Source of the DNA: Bacteroidales bacterium
GTDB lineage: Bacteria > Bacteroidota > Bacteroidia > Bacteroidales > P3
Assembly: GCA_017480785.1 (NCBI GenBank)
Contig: JAFURZ010000013.1
Location: 124,001-188,000 of the forward strand
Reading direction: 5' to 3'
DNA length: 64,000 nucleotides
Below, in pieces: positions 9,022 through 17,768 of the stretch (positions within the stretch are counted from its first letter, which is position 1; each line of letters opens with the position of its first letter). The notes below the pieces were generated by a model. The model ran no database searches and was not told the origin of the DNA. It saw only the letters and a program-made list of their open reading frames with translations. The translations under genes were made by a program, and so were the position numbers.

Positions 9022-11412
9022 GTGAGCGACTTATTGTCACAATTGAACGAACCGCAGCGCGAAGCGGCCGAGTGTACCGAGGGGCCAGTGATGATTATTG
9101 CCGGTGCCGGCAGCGGCAAGACGCGCACGCTGACCTACCGCATAGCCCACCTGCTGGAGCAGGGGGTGGACCCGTTCCATATCCTGGCGCTGACCTTCAC
9201 CAACAAGGCCGCCGGCGAGATGAAGGAGCGCATTATCAAACTTCTACGTGAACAAAGAGGAGCAACTGACGACTCCGGCGCGGCCACCGAAGCTCGCAAC
9301 CTGTGGATGGGCACCTTCCACTCGGTCTTCGCCCGTCTGCTGCGCAGCGACGGCAACAAACTGGGCTATACCAACAGCTTCACCATCTACGATACCGACG
9401 ACTCCAAAGCTGCCATCAAGCAGATTGTCAAGCAGCTGAACCTCGACCCCAAAGCCTACAAGCCCTCCTATGTGATGAGCCGTATCTCGATGGCCAAGAG
9501 CAACCTGCTGGGGCCGAAGGACTACATGGAGAACCCGGAGATATACCAGACCGACATCGACGCGAAGCGGCCCGCCATCGGACAGATATACCAGATGTAC
9601 GACCAGCGTCTGCACAACGCCAACGCGATGGACTTCGACGACCTGCTGTTCAACATGAACATCCTCCTGCGCGACTTCCCCGATGTGCTGCTGAAGTACC
9701 AGCAGCGGTTCCAATACATCATGGTCGACGAGTATCAGGACACCAACTATGCGCAGTACCTGATAGTGAAGAAGCTGGCGGCACGCCACCAGAACATCTG
9801 CGTGGTGGGCGACGACGCACAGAGCATCTATGCCTTCCGCGGGGCCAACATTCAGAACATCTTCAACTTCCGCCGCGACTACCCACAGATGCAGCTCTTC
9901 AAGCTGGAGCAGAACTACCGGTCGACAAAGAACATCGTGCAGGCGGCCAACAGCATTATCGGGCACAACCGCGACCAGATAGAGAAGGAGCTGTGGTGCG
10001 ACAACGCGACGGGTGGCAAGCTGCGCCTGATGCGCTGCGACGACGAGAAGGACGAGGGCAACCGTGTGGCCGACGCCATACAGAATACACGTCTGGGCGA
10101 CGACGCCGACTACCGCGACTTCGCGGTGCTCTACCGGCAGAACTCCCTCTCGCGCGCCGTCGAGGACGCCCTGCGCCGCATGAACATCCCATACCGCATC
10201 TATCAAGGCATCTCGTTCTACGGCCGGCGCGAGGTCAAGGACGTGCTGGCCTATATGCGCCTGGCGGTCAACCCGCACGACGACGAGAGCCTGGTGCGCG
10301 TCATCAACTACCCCGCGCGCGGTATCGGCCAGACGACGATGGACAAGATTCGTGTGGCGGCGGCAGACAACGACGTGAGCATCTGGACCGTGCTGGAGAA
10401 CATACAGGCCTTCGGACTGGGTCTGGGCAGCGGCATCGTGCAGAAGATTACCGACTTCGTGTACCTTATCAAACTCTTCGAGGCCCAGGTGCCCACGACC
10501 GACGCCTTCACCCTTGCCAAGCAGATAGTCTATGCCAGCGGCATCGTCAAGGCCCTGCGCGAAGAGGACGACCCCGAAAGCGCCGAGCGCATCGAGAACA
10601 TCGACGAACTGCTCAACGGCGTCCAGGAGTTCTGCGAGGAAGAGGAGTACGGAGAGTGGGGCGAGGAGAACGGCGAACAGAGAACGGAGAACGGAGAACA
10701 GGCTGACGCTACCGACGGTTCTCCACTCTCCACTCCCAACGCTCCACTCCGCACGTTGGACGAGTTCCTGCAGCAGGTGCTGCTCTACACCAGCGAGGAC
10801 AAAGACAAGGACAAGGATGCCGACAAGGTGAGCCTGATGACCATCCATGCCGCCAAGGGACTGGAGTTCCCGTATGTCTTTATCGTTGGCATGGAAGAGC
10901 AGCTTTTCCCCTCGTTCATGGCTTCGACGAGGGCCGAGCTGGAGGAGGAGCGTCGATTGTTCTATGTGGCGGTCACCCGCGCCATGAAACAGGTGACGCT
11001 GAGCTATGCACAGACGCGCTTCAACAACGGGCAACGCATGGGGGGCGAGGTGAGCCGCTTTGTGGAGGAGATTGACCCGCAATATATCGAACTGCCGCGC
11101 CGTGCCGCCTATCCCGAGCCCGGCACGCTGCCACGTGCCTTCTTCAACGCCGGCAAGCCGCAGCCCGCGCCGACGACCCGCCGGACCAGCCAGACGAGCC
11201 AGACCCGTCAGACTGCCGCCGTCCCCAACACGCCGGCGGCTATCAATGCCATCATGCCCGGAATGATGGTGCAGCACGACAAGTTCGGCGTCGGCAAGGT
11301 GCTGGGCATCGAAGGCACCGGCGACTCGCGCAAAGCCACCGTCTTCTTTGAAGGTGTGGGGCAGAAGCAGCTGATGCTCAAATTCGCCAAACTAACCATC
11401 GTAGAGGGATGA
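9022..11412 (+). CDS. pcrA: UvrD/PcrA-type superfamily 1 DNA helicase
   Basis: This 3'-5' helicase acts in repair and clearing of DNA-bound proteins. The 796-residue protein has the N-terminal Q-motif region (QLNEPQREA), Walker A AGAGSGKT near residues 27-34, DEYQDTN as motif II, QNYRST as motif IV, and MTIHAAKGLEF, VAVTRA in motifs V-VI. The C-terminus carries the Tudor-like fold typical of PcrA (VQHDKFGVGKVLGIEG). The start is GTG at 9022. An acidic, low-complexity insertion lies at about residues 545-580 and is made of an inverted-repeat sequence. The dtd gene overlaps its stop by 4 bases. Confidence 0.93.
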   Translation: MSDLLSQLNEPQREAAECTEGPVMIIAGAGSGKTRTLTYRIAHLLEQGVDPFHILALTFTNKAAGEMKERIIKLLREQRGATDDSGAATEARNLWMGTFHSVFARLLRSDGNKLGYTNSFTIYDTDDSKAAIKQIVKQLNLDPKAYKPSYVMSRISMAKSNLLGPKDYMENPEIYQTDIDAKRPAIGQIYQMYDQRLHNANAMDFDDLLFNMNILLRDFPDVLLKYQQRFQYIMVDEYQDTNYAQYLIVKKLAARHQNICVVGDDAQSIYAFRGANIQNIFNFRRDYPQMQLFKLEQNYRSTKNIVQAANSIIGHNRDQIEKELWCDNATGGKLRLMRCDDEKDEGNRVADAIQNTRLGDDADYRDFAVLYRQNSLSRAVEDALRRMNIPYRIYQGISFYGRREVKDVLAYMRLAVNPHDDESLVRVINYPARGIGQTTMDKIRVAAADNDVSIWTVLENIQAFGLGLGSGIVQKITDFVYLIKLFEAQVPTTDAFTLAKQIVYASGIVKALREEDDPESAERIENIDELLNGVQEFCEEEEYGEWGEENGEQRTENGEQADATDGSPLSTPNAPLRTLDEFLQQVLLYTSEDKDKDKDADKVSLMTIHAAKGLEFPYVFIVGMEEQLFPSFMASTRAELEEERRLFYVAVTRAMKQVTLSYAQTRFNNGQRMGGEVSRFVEEIDPQYIELPRRAAYPEPGTLPRAFFNAGKPQPAPTTRRTSQTSQTRQTAAVPNTPAAINAIMPGMMVQHDKFGVGKVLGIEGTGDSRKATVFFEGVGQKQLMLKFAKLTIVEG
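10651..10755. repeat. In-frame inverted-repeat insertion within pcrA
   Basis: The left side is a run of GGAGAACGG-like units and the right side a run of CTCCACT units. GGAGAGTGG at 10651-10659 is the exact reverse complement of 10723-10731, and CGGAGAAC units pair with GTTCTCC near 10718. It encodes an acidic linker in pcrA without breaking the frame, between helicase motifs IV and V. Confidence 0.65.
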
Positions 11413-11861
11413 GGCTGGTTATACAACGTGTGCTGTCGGCATCGGTCGACATCGAGGGGGTCCGCAAGAGCGAGATAGGCAACGGGCTGCTGATACTGGT
11501 AGGCATCTGTGACGAGGATAGCGACGAAGACATCGACTATCTGTGTCGCAAAGTCGTCAATATGCGCATCTTCAATGACGACGAGGGGATTATGAACCTG
11601 CCTGTCACCGAGGTCGCCGGCAGCGGCCTCCTGGTGGTGAGCCAGTTCACCCTGATGGCTTCGACCAAGAAGGGCAACCGTCCAAGCTACATCCATGCCT
11701 CACGGCCCGACGTTGCAGTGCCGCTGTACGAGAAGTTCGTGGCCAAATTACAGGAACTGTTTGGCAAAGAAATACAGACCGGCACCTTCGGCGCCGACAT
11801 GCAGGTAGCACTTGTCAACGACGGTCCGGTGACCATCATCATAGACTCAAAAAAGCGCTAA
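11409..11861 (+). CDS. dtd: D-aminoacyl-tRNA deacylase
   Basis: DTD hydrolyses D-amino acids from mischarged tRNAs. The 150-residue chain has both family signatures: SQFTL near residue 77 and the cis-proline motif GPVT near residue 139. It overlaps pcrA by 4 bases, so the two are probably co-transcribed. Its 3' end overlaps the end of convergent prmC by 23 bases, leaving no room for a terminator. Confidence 0.95.
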   Translation: MRLVIQRVLSASVDIEGVRKSEIGNGLLILVGICDEDSDEDIDYLCRKVVNMRIFNDDEGIMNLPVTEVAGSGLLVVSQFTLMASTKKGNRPSYIHASRPDVAVPLYEKFVAKLQELFGKEIQTGTFGADMQVALVNDGPVTIIIDSKKR

Positions 11862-12720
11862 TCCAACGGGGCTTTCCGCGGAAGTCGACATGGATAGCGG
11901 GCTGAAAGCCCCGTTCCGCCAACAGTGCACTGGTCTCGTCGGCCAGCGCCTCGTTGATTTCCACCACCAACAGACCGTCTTTCGTCAGGTGCCGCTGGGC
12001 GATGGCCGCAATGGCCTTGTAGAACCGCAGCGGGTCGTCGTCGGGCACGAAGAGGGCCAGTGCGGGGTCGTAGTCCAACACATTGGGTTGCATGGCGGCA
12101 CGCTCTCGCTCCATGACATAAGGGGGATTGCTGATAATCAGTCGGTATGAGGAAAGCGGGACATGGAAAGCTTCATCAATCACGTCTCCCTGCACAAACC
12201 GGACCTCCACCCCATTGGACTCGGCATTTCGACGGGCTATGGCCAGCGCTTTCTCGCTGATGTCTACTGCCGTCACCTCGGCCTCGGGACACCCTTTCTT
12301 CAGTGCAATGGCGACACACCCGCTCCCCGTGCACAAATCCAGCACACGCCCCTCTCTCTGTTGGTCACCTTCCATTACCCACTGCACCATCTCCTCAGTT
12401 TCAGGCCTCGGGACAAGCACGTCGGGACTCACCTTGATACGACAGCCGCAGAAGTCTGTGTGGCCGATAATGTGCTGGATGGGACGATGACTTTTGAGGT
12501 CCTCCAATGCCCAATGAAATCGCAACAGGTCGCTCTGGTCGATAGTATTTTCTTTGCTTGTAAGCAATTGAACACGGTTCCACCCGAGGAAATCCTCGAA
12601 GAGCATCTCGAGAAAAACGTTCACCTCCTCACGTCCACACTGCCCGTCCAACTCTTCGTGGAAGAGTGCCAAGATGTCGCGTACACGGTTGGAGCGGAAG
12701 TGGAGGTTACGGGTGTTCAT
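11839..12720 (-). CDS. prmC: Release-factor glutamine methyltransferase PrmC
   Basis: PrmC methylates the GGQ glutamine of release factors RF1 and RF2. The SAM-binding motif reads VLDLCTGSGCVAIAL and the glutamine-binding motif is NPPYV. ATG 12720 gives 293 residues, the normal length; a longer open frame to 12834 lies inside rnhA and lacks homology. The start overlaps the rnhA stop (ATGA), and the last 23 bases overlap dtd on the opposite strand. Confidence 0.93.
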   Translation of the reverse strand: MNTRNLHFRSNRVRDILALFHEELDGQCGREEVNVFLEMLFEDFLGWNRVQLLTSKENTIDQSDLLRFHWALEDLKSHRPIQHIIGHTDFCGCRIKVSPDVLVPRPETEEMVQWVMEGDQQREGRVLDLCTGSGCVAIALKKGCPEAEVTAVDISEKALAIARRNAESNGVEVRFVQGDVIDEAFHVPLSSYRLIISNPPYVMERERAAMQPNVLDYDPALALFVPDDDPLRFYKAIAAIAQRHLTKDGLLVVEINEALADETSALLAERGFQPAIHVDFRGKPRWISAFLSL

Positions 12721-13394
12721 TTGCGGCCGAAGTCTGCGGGGATTTCGCCCCAGTTGTCCGTATCCCACTTGCGTATCTCGGTGGTGTAGGTATTGGCACG
12801 CAGCCAGTTCTCGGCGCGGTGCACGTAGTCCCACAGGTCGGCAGTCTTGGCATCGACGGGCAGCTTGCTTTTACACTGCTTCTGGCGCACCCAACTGATG
12901 GCATTGGCGGAGTCGGAATATATTATCTGGTCAAGGTGATGCTTCTTGAGGTAGCTGAGCCCATGCACGATTGCCAAGAACTCGCCGATGTTGTTGGTCC
13001 CTTTCTCGGCTTCATAATGGAATACACGCGTACGCGTGGGGATATATATGCCCTGATACTCCATCCTGCCCGGGTTGCCACTGCAGGCAGCGTCGACGGC
13101 CAGCGCGTCGAGCACCGGCGGCTGTTCAGTACCCGGACGGACAACGGTCATACCCTCTTCGTCGACCATCAAAACTCCAGTCTTGACTGCCGGAGTGCTT
13201 CTGTATTCACTATGAGACACCACGCTACCATACGGCAGACGGATGGCAGCCTCGGCTTCGGCCATGCTGCCGAACGACTTGTATTGAGCTCCCTGCACAC
13301 CGACGACCTGCTCCTTACACTGGTCCCAGCTGGAGTAGATGCCAGGCTTCTTACCCTGCCACACCACGTAGTATCTCTGCTTGTGCGTAGCCAT
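12717..13394 (-). CDS. rnhA: Ribonuclease H with viroplasmin-type hybrid-binding domain
   Basis: The enzyme cleaves RNA in RNA-DNA hybrids. The first 50 residues (YYVVWQGKKPGIYSSWDQC) are the caulimovirus viroplasmin or hybrid-binding domain. The catalytic RNase H domain follows with its acidic residues: AVDAACSGN, NNIGEFLAI, YSDSANAI and the C-terminal WDTDNWGEIP. The 225-residue length suits Bacteroidota type 1 RNase H. It overlaps prmC by 4 bases and is followed upstream by clpX after 16 bases. Confidence 0.92.
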   Translation of the reverse strand: MATHKQRYYVVWQGKKPGIYSSWDQCKEQVVGVQGAQYKSFGSMAEAEAAIRLPYGSVVSHSEYRSTPAVKTGVLMVDEEGMTVVRPGTEQPPVLDALAVDAACSGNPGRMEYQGIYIPTRTRVFHYEAEKGTNNIGEFLAIVHGLSYLKKHHLDQIIYSDSANAISWVRQKQCKSKLPVDAKTADLWDYVHRAENWLRANTYTTEIRKWDTDNWGEIPADFGRK

Positions 13395-13410
13395 GACCGT
13401 TAGTTACCTC

Positions 13411-14640
13411 TTACAGACGTATCTTCTTCTCTGCTTCCTCGCGGGTGAGGGTGTAGGTGCTGCCCTTGGGCAACGACGGCAGGTCGAACATCAGGTCGGT
13501 CATAATACCTTCCATGATGGAACGCAGGCCGCGGGCGCCCAGGTGATACTCTACGGCACGGTCCACCACCAGGTCGAGCGCCTTCGGGTCGAACACCAGC
13601 GTCACCTCGTCCATCTTGAATAGTTCCTCATACTGTTTGGTGAGTGCATTCTTAGGCTCGGTGAGAATGCGGCGCAACGCATCGCGGTCTAGTGGCTGCA
13701 AGGCGGTGAGCACGGGGAAGCGGCCCACCAGTTCGGGAATAAGGCCGAACTTCTTGAGGTCCATCGGCTGCACATACTGCAACATATTGTCGCGGTCCAG
13801 TTCCTGCCGCTTCTCGTCGCCTTTAAACCCTATCACATTGGAATTCAAGCGGGCGGCAATGGCACGCTCCACACCGTCGAAAGCACCCCCACAGATGAAG
13901 AGGATGTTGCGGGTGTTAATCTTGATGAGTTTCTGCTCAGGGTGCTTGCGCCCTCCCTCGGGCGGCACGTTGACCTCGGCCCCCTCGAGGAGCTTCAGCA
14001 ACGCCTGCTGGACTCCCTCGCCACTGACGTCACGGGTGATACTTGTATTCTCGCTCTTGCGGGCAATCTTGTCTATCTCGTCGATGAAGACGATGCCACG
14101 TTCGCATGCCGCCACGTCGTAGTCGGCAGCCTGAAGCAATCGCACCAGGACATTCTCCACATCGTCACCCACATAACCCGCCTCGGTCAGCGTCGTGGCA
14201 TCGGCAATGCAGAAGGGCACTTTCAGCAGGCGTGCAATAGTGCGCGCCAGCAGGGTCTTGCCGGTACCGGTCTCCCCCACCATGACGATATTGCTCTTCT
14301 CAATCTCCACATCGTTGCTGTCGCCATGCTCCTGATTGTAACGCAAGCGCTTGTAGTGGTTGTACACAGCCACCGAGAGCACCCGCTTGGCGGCATCCTG
14401 GCCGATGACATAAAGGTCCAGAAACTCTTTTATCGCTTTGGGAGTGGGGATGTCGGCGAGCTGCAGCTCATATTTCGAGGTCTGCCCACCCATGCTTTGT
14501 TGTTTGAATATCTTCTCGGCTTCGCGCGAGCAGTCGGCGCAGATGTAGCCACCGAGGCCACTGAGCAGCATGCCCGCCTGCGATGCCGGACGGCCGCAGA
14601 ACGAGCAGTGCTCTTCACTATGGTTCTTGTTATTTGCCAT
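13411..14640 (-). CDS. clpX: ATP-dependent Clp protease ATP-binding subunit ClpX
   Basis: ClpX unfolds tagged proteins and feeds them to ClpP. The 409-residue protein has the N-terminal C4 zinc finger (cysteines 12, 15, 34 and 37), Walker A GETGTGKT at residues 122-129, Walker [11 protein letters not shown], and the sensor region of the family. No clpP lies next to it. It sits directly downstream of rodA with no gap. Confidence 0.97.
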   Translation of the reverse strand: MANNKNHSEEHCSFCGRPASQAGMLLSGLGGYICADCSREAEKIFKQQSMGGQTSKYELQLADIPTPKAIKEFLDLYVIGQDAAKRVLSVAVYNHYKRLRYNQEHGDSNDVEIEKSNIVMVGETGTGKTLLARTIARLLKVPFCIADATTLTEAGYVGDDVENVLVRLLQAADYDVAACERGIVFIDEIDKIARKSENTSITRDVSGEGVQQALLKLLEGAEVNVPPEGGRKHPEQKLIKINTRNILFICGGAFDGVERAIAARLNSNVIGFKGDEKRQELDRDNMLQYVQPMDLKKFGLIPELVGRFPVLTALQPLDRDALRRILTEPKNALTKQYEELFKMDEVTLVFDPKALDLVVDRAVEYHLGARGLRSIMEGIMTDLMFDLPSLPKGSTYTLTREEAEKKIRL

Positions 14641-15897
14641 TTAGTATAATTGGTTTTTTGTAGCGTCTAATCTGATAAACACGAACAGCAGCATGGTGAA
14701 CGCCAGCATCGAGGAGCCACCATAACTGAAGAACGGCAACGGTATGCCGATGACGGGTACCAATCCCAGCACCATACCCACATTGACAAACAGATGTACG
14801 AAAAGGATACTGGCCACCGAATAGCCATAGAAGCGGGAGAATGTGCTCCGTTGCCGCTCGGCCATATTGACAAGATGCACCAGCAGCACCACATAGAGCA
14901 CCACCAATATTGAGGAGCCCACCCAGCCCCACTCTTCACCCACCGTACAGAAGATGAAGTCGGTATGCTGTTCGGGGACGAAATCAGCCTTTGTAAGCGT
15001 GCCCTGCAAGTAACCCTTGCCCATAAAGCCACCGCTGCCGATGGCGATTTTCGACTGATGCACGTTGTAGCCCGAGCCCTGGAGGTCTTCGCTCTTGCCC
15101 AGCAGCACGTCAATACGTTCACGCTGGTGGGGCTCGAGCACCTTATTGAACATCATGTCGACAGAGAAGACAAAAACCGCACACACGGCCAACACCCCGA
15201 GCGTGCGCCAATAGTCCCTGGCGTTGCGTTTGTTGAGCCATACAAAAAGGTAGAAGACTGCCACCAGGGCCAATACACCCAAGAGGATGTACTTGTTCAC
15301 CAGCAAAGAGAGTATGAATAGCGCAACAGCCACCACGCCGACGACCAGGATGCCACCCGACAGCCCTTCGCGGAACAACGGTAGCAAAAAGGCGACAAAG
15401 ACCAGTGCCGAGCCTGTGTCGTGTTGCAGGAATACCAATGCAGCAGGCACCCCTATGAGCAGCAGGGCACCCAATTTGGTGCGGGCCTGCTTCCATTCCA
15501 CATCGATTCCCGACATGTATTTGGCCAGCGCCAATGCCGTGGCAAACTTCGAGAACTCGGAGGGCTGGAAGCGGAATCCCGCCACTTCAATCCACGACTT
15601 TCCCCCGTTGACTGTCACCGCCAGGAAGAGTGTGGCCACCAGCAGCAACATCACTGCACCATAGATGGGGTAGGCTCCGTTGGAAAAGAAACGGGGCTCG
15701 GTGAACAGTATCAGCACTGCCATCAGGACAGCAGCCCCCAGCCAGACCAGCTGTTTGCCGCTGAAAGCCTTGAAACTGAAGAGCGACATCTGCCCGTCGG
15801 AGTAGGTGGCCGAGTAGATATTCAACACACCGAAGAGTGCCAACACACCCCACAGCACCACGGTCCACCAATCTATTTTCATTCTTTCCTGATACAT
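14641..15897 (-). CDS. rodA: Rod-shape glycosyltransferase RodA (SEDS family)
   Basis: RodA polymerises lipid II glycan strands during side-wall growth, partnered with PBP2. The 418-residue protein has about ten hydrophobic segments and SEDS-family motifs, such as GGKSWIEVAGFRFQPSEF and the late GIPLPFFSYGGSS. ATG 15897 is used here; MKIDWW at 15882 is an equally possible start. It lies 3 bases after mrdA. Confidence 0.93.
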   Translation of the reverse strand: MYQERMKIDWWTVVLWGVLALFGVLNIYSATYSDGQMSLFSFKAFSGKQLVWLGAAVLMAVLILFTEPRFFSNGAYPIYGAVMLLLVATLFLAVTVNGGKSWIEVAGFRFQPSEFSKFATALALAKYMSGIDVEWKQARTKLGALLLIGVPAALVFLQHDTGSALVFVAFLLPLFREGLSGGILVVGVVAVALFILSLLVNKYILLGVLALVAVFYLFVWLNKRNARDYWRTLGVLAVCAVFVFSVDMMFNKVLEPHQRERIDVLLGKSEDLQGSGYNVHQSKIAIGSGGFMGKGYLQGTLTKADFVPEQHTDFIFCTVGEEWGWVGSSILVVLYVVLLVHLVNMAERQRSTFSRFYGYSVASILFVHLFVNVGMVLGLVPVIGIPLPFFSYGGSSMLAFTMLLFVFIRLDATKNQLY

Positions 15898-15900
15898 GGT

Positions 15901-17760
15901 TCACTTGGTTTTCTTCTCCTTGGGTGGAAGCGGAGGCTGGCAGGGGTTGATTTCACGGTACATCTTCTCCACATCCTTGCGTTTCACCTCGCCATTGAGA
16001 TAACGCTCTATTATCAACCCCGCGATAGGGGCCGCCCACGAGCCGCCGCCACCACGGGCATTCTCCACATACACCGCCATGGCTATCTTCGGATTGTCCT
16101 TGGGTGCGAAAGCTATAAACACAGAGTGGTCGTCACGGTTGTTCTGGGCCGTACCTGTTTTGCCGCACACGTCAAGCCCGTCGACGCGGGCGCGCCGGCC
16201 CGTGCCTCCCGCCACATGCACCACGTCGTACATACCTTGGGCGGCGATGTCGAAGTACTCTCGGTGTATGCCCGTCTCGTGACGGGTATGGTACTCCTCG
16301 TCCTGTAGCGAGTCGGGACCATAGAAACGCACCACATGCGGTGTGATGTAGTAGCCACGGTTGGCCACAATGGCCGCCAGATTGGCCATCTGCAACGGCA
16401 CCACAGTCACCTCTCCCTGGCCTATGCTGTTAGAGTAGATGGTGGAGAAAGCCCACCTCTCACGTCCATACCAGCGGGGATTGTTATAGTAGGCCGTATC
16501 AGGGATGTTGCCTGTCGACATACCGCTGCGAGGCAGGTCGATAGGCAGCTTCTGGCCAAAGCCGAACCGCATCATATAGTCGTGCCACACCGTCAGCCCG
16601 TACTGCGCATCCTTGTAGATATTCTTGTACTTCCCCTGCTGGATGACGCGGCGGTAGACCTGGTAGAAATACGGGTTGCAGCTCATCTTGATGGCCTCCT
16701 GCACCGACCGTGCCGACGGATGGTTGTGGCAGCCCACCAGGCTCTTGTCGCACACAAAGCCCGTCTGCGGAGTGATTACACCAAGCTCGAGCGCCGTAAC
16801 CGCCTGCGCCACCTTGAAGATCGACCCCGGAGGATACTGCCCCAGCATCGCCCGGTTGAGCATCGGTTTGCCCCAGTTGCTGTTCAGCTTCGCATAATTC
16901 TCACCCCGAATACGCCCCACCAGCAAGTTCGGGTCATAGGTCGGCGCACTCACCATCGCCAGCACTTCACCCGTCGACGGCTCCAGCGCCACCACACAGC
17001 CACGCTTGTTGGCCATCAGTTCCTCGGCATACTGTTGCAAATCGGCGTCGATGGCGGTGTAGAGGTTCATACCCTCCACCGGCAACGTATCGAAAGCGCC
17101 GTCCTTATAGGGCCCCACCTCGCGGTTGTGCACGTCGACCTGCATGATTTTCTTTCCCTTCAACCCGCGCAACACCGTCTCATAGCTCTTTTCCAAACCA
17201 CTCTTGCCGATATAATCACCCTGACGGTAGTAGGCATCACGGTCCAAATCCCCTTGATCCACCTCACCCACATATCCCAACACCTGGGCTGCAATCGGAC
17301 GGTCGTAGATGCGGAGCGTGCGCTGAGAGATATAAAACCCTTTGAAGCGATACATCTTGTTCTCGAACTTGGCATACTCCTCCTTCGATATCTGCTTCAT
17401 AAAAATCGAGGGAGCATACTGAGAGTACTTCTTGGCCTTCTTCATCCTGTCGGCATAGTCCTGGGGGGTGATACCCAGACTCTGGCAGAAATAGTCGACA
17501 TCGAAGTCCTTGTCCACCATCCTGGGCACCACCATCAGGTCATACACCGCCTCGTTGTGCACCAGCAGGTTGCCGTTGCGGTCATAGATAAACCCGCGCG
17601 CCGGATACTGCGTCACTGGACGAAGCGACTGCTGACGCGCCAACTCGCGGTACTTGGGGCTGAACAGCTGCAACATCGCCAGGCGCCCCACAAACAGGAC
17701 CCCCACCACGATGAAGATAACCTTCACCACATGACTTCTATCGGCATACCGGTTCGACAT
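15901..17760 (-). CDS. mrdA: Penicillin-binding protein 2 (MrdA)
   Basis: PBP2 is the transpeptidase of the elongasome. The 619-residue protein has an N-terminal membrane anchor (VIFIVVGVLFVGRLAML), a dimerisation domain, and a transpeptidase domain with SIFK at residues 313-316 and KTGTAQN further on. It forms the usual pair with rodA, but mreB, mreC and mreD, which normally precede it in Bacteroidales, are absent. A restriction-modification gene ends 8 bases upstream instead. Confidence 0.95.
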   Translation of the reverse strand: MSNRYADRSHVVKVIFIVVGVLFVGRLAMLQLFSPKYRELARQQSLRPVTQYPARGFIYDRNGNLLVHNEAVYDLMVVPRMVDKDFDVDYFCQSLGITPQDYADRMKKAKKYSQYAPSIFMKQISKEEYAKFENKMYRFKGFYISQRTLRIYDRPIAAQVLGYVGEVDQGDLDRDAYYRQGDYIGKSGLEKSYETVLRGLKGKKIMQVDVHNREVGPYKDGAFDTLPVEGMNLYTAIDADLQQYAEELMANKRGCVVALEPSTGEVLAMVSAPTYDPNLLVGRIRGENYAKLNSNWGKPMLNRAMLGQYPPGSIFKVAQAVTALELGVITPQTGFVCDKSLVGCHNHPSARSVQEAIKMSCNPYFYQVYRRVIQQGKYKNIYKDAQYGLTVWHDYMMRFGFGQKLPIDLPRSGMSTGNIPDTAYYNNPRWYGRERWAFSTIYSNSIGQGEVTVVPLQMANLAAIVANRGYYITPHVVRFYGPDSLQDEEYHTRHETGIHREYFDIAAQGMYDVVHVAGGTGRRARVDGLDVCGKTGTAQNNRDDHSVFIAFAPKDNPKIAMAVYVENARGGGGSWAAPIAGLIIERYLNGEVKRKDVEKMYREINPCQPPLPPKEKKTK

Positions 17761-17768
17761 TTTGCTAC

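Noticed and set aside
9244..11277. 677-residue antisense frame across pcrA
   Set aside because: It lies opposite conserved helicase motifs and has no recognisable domain.
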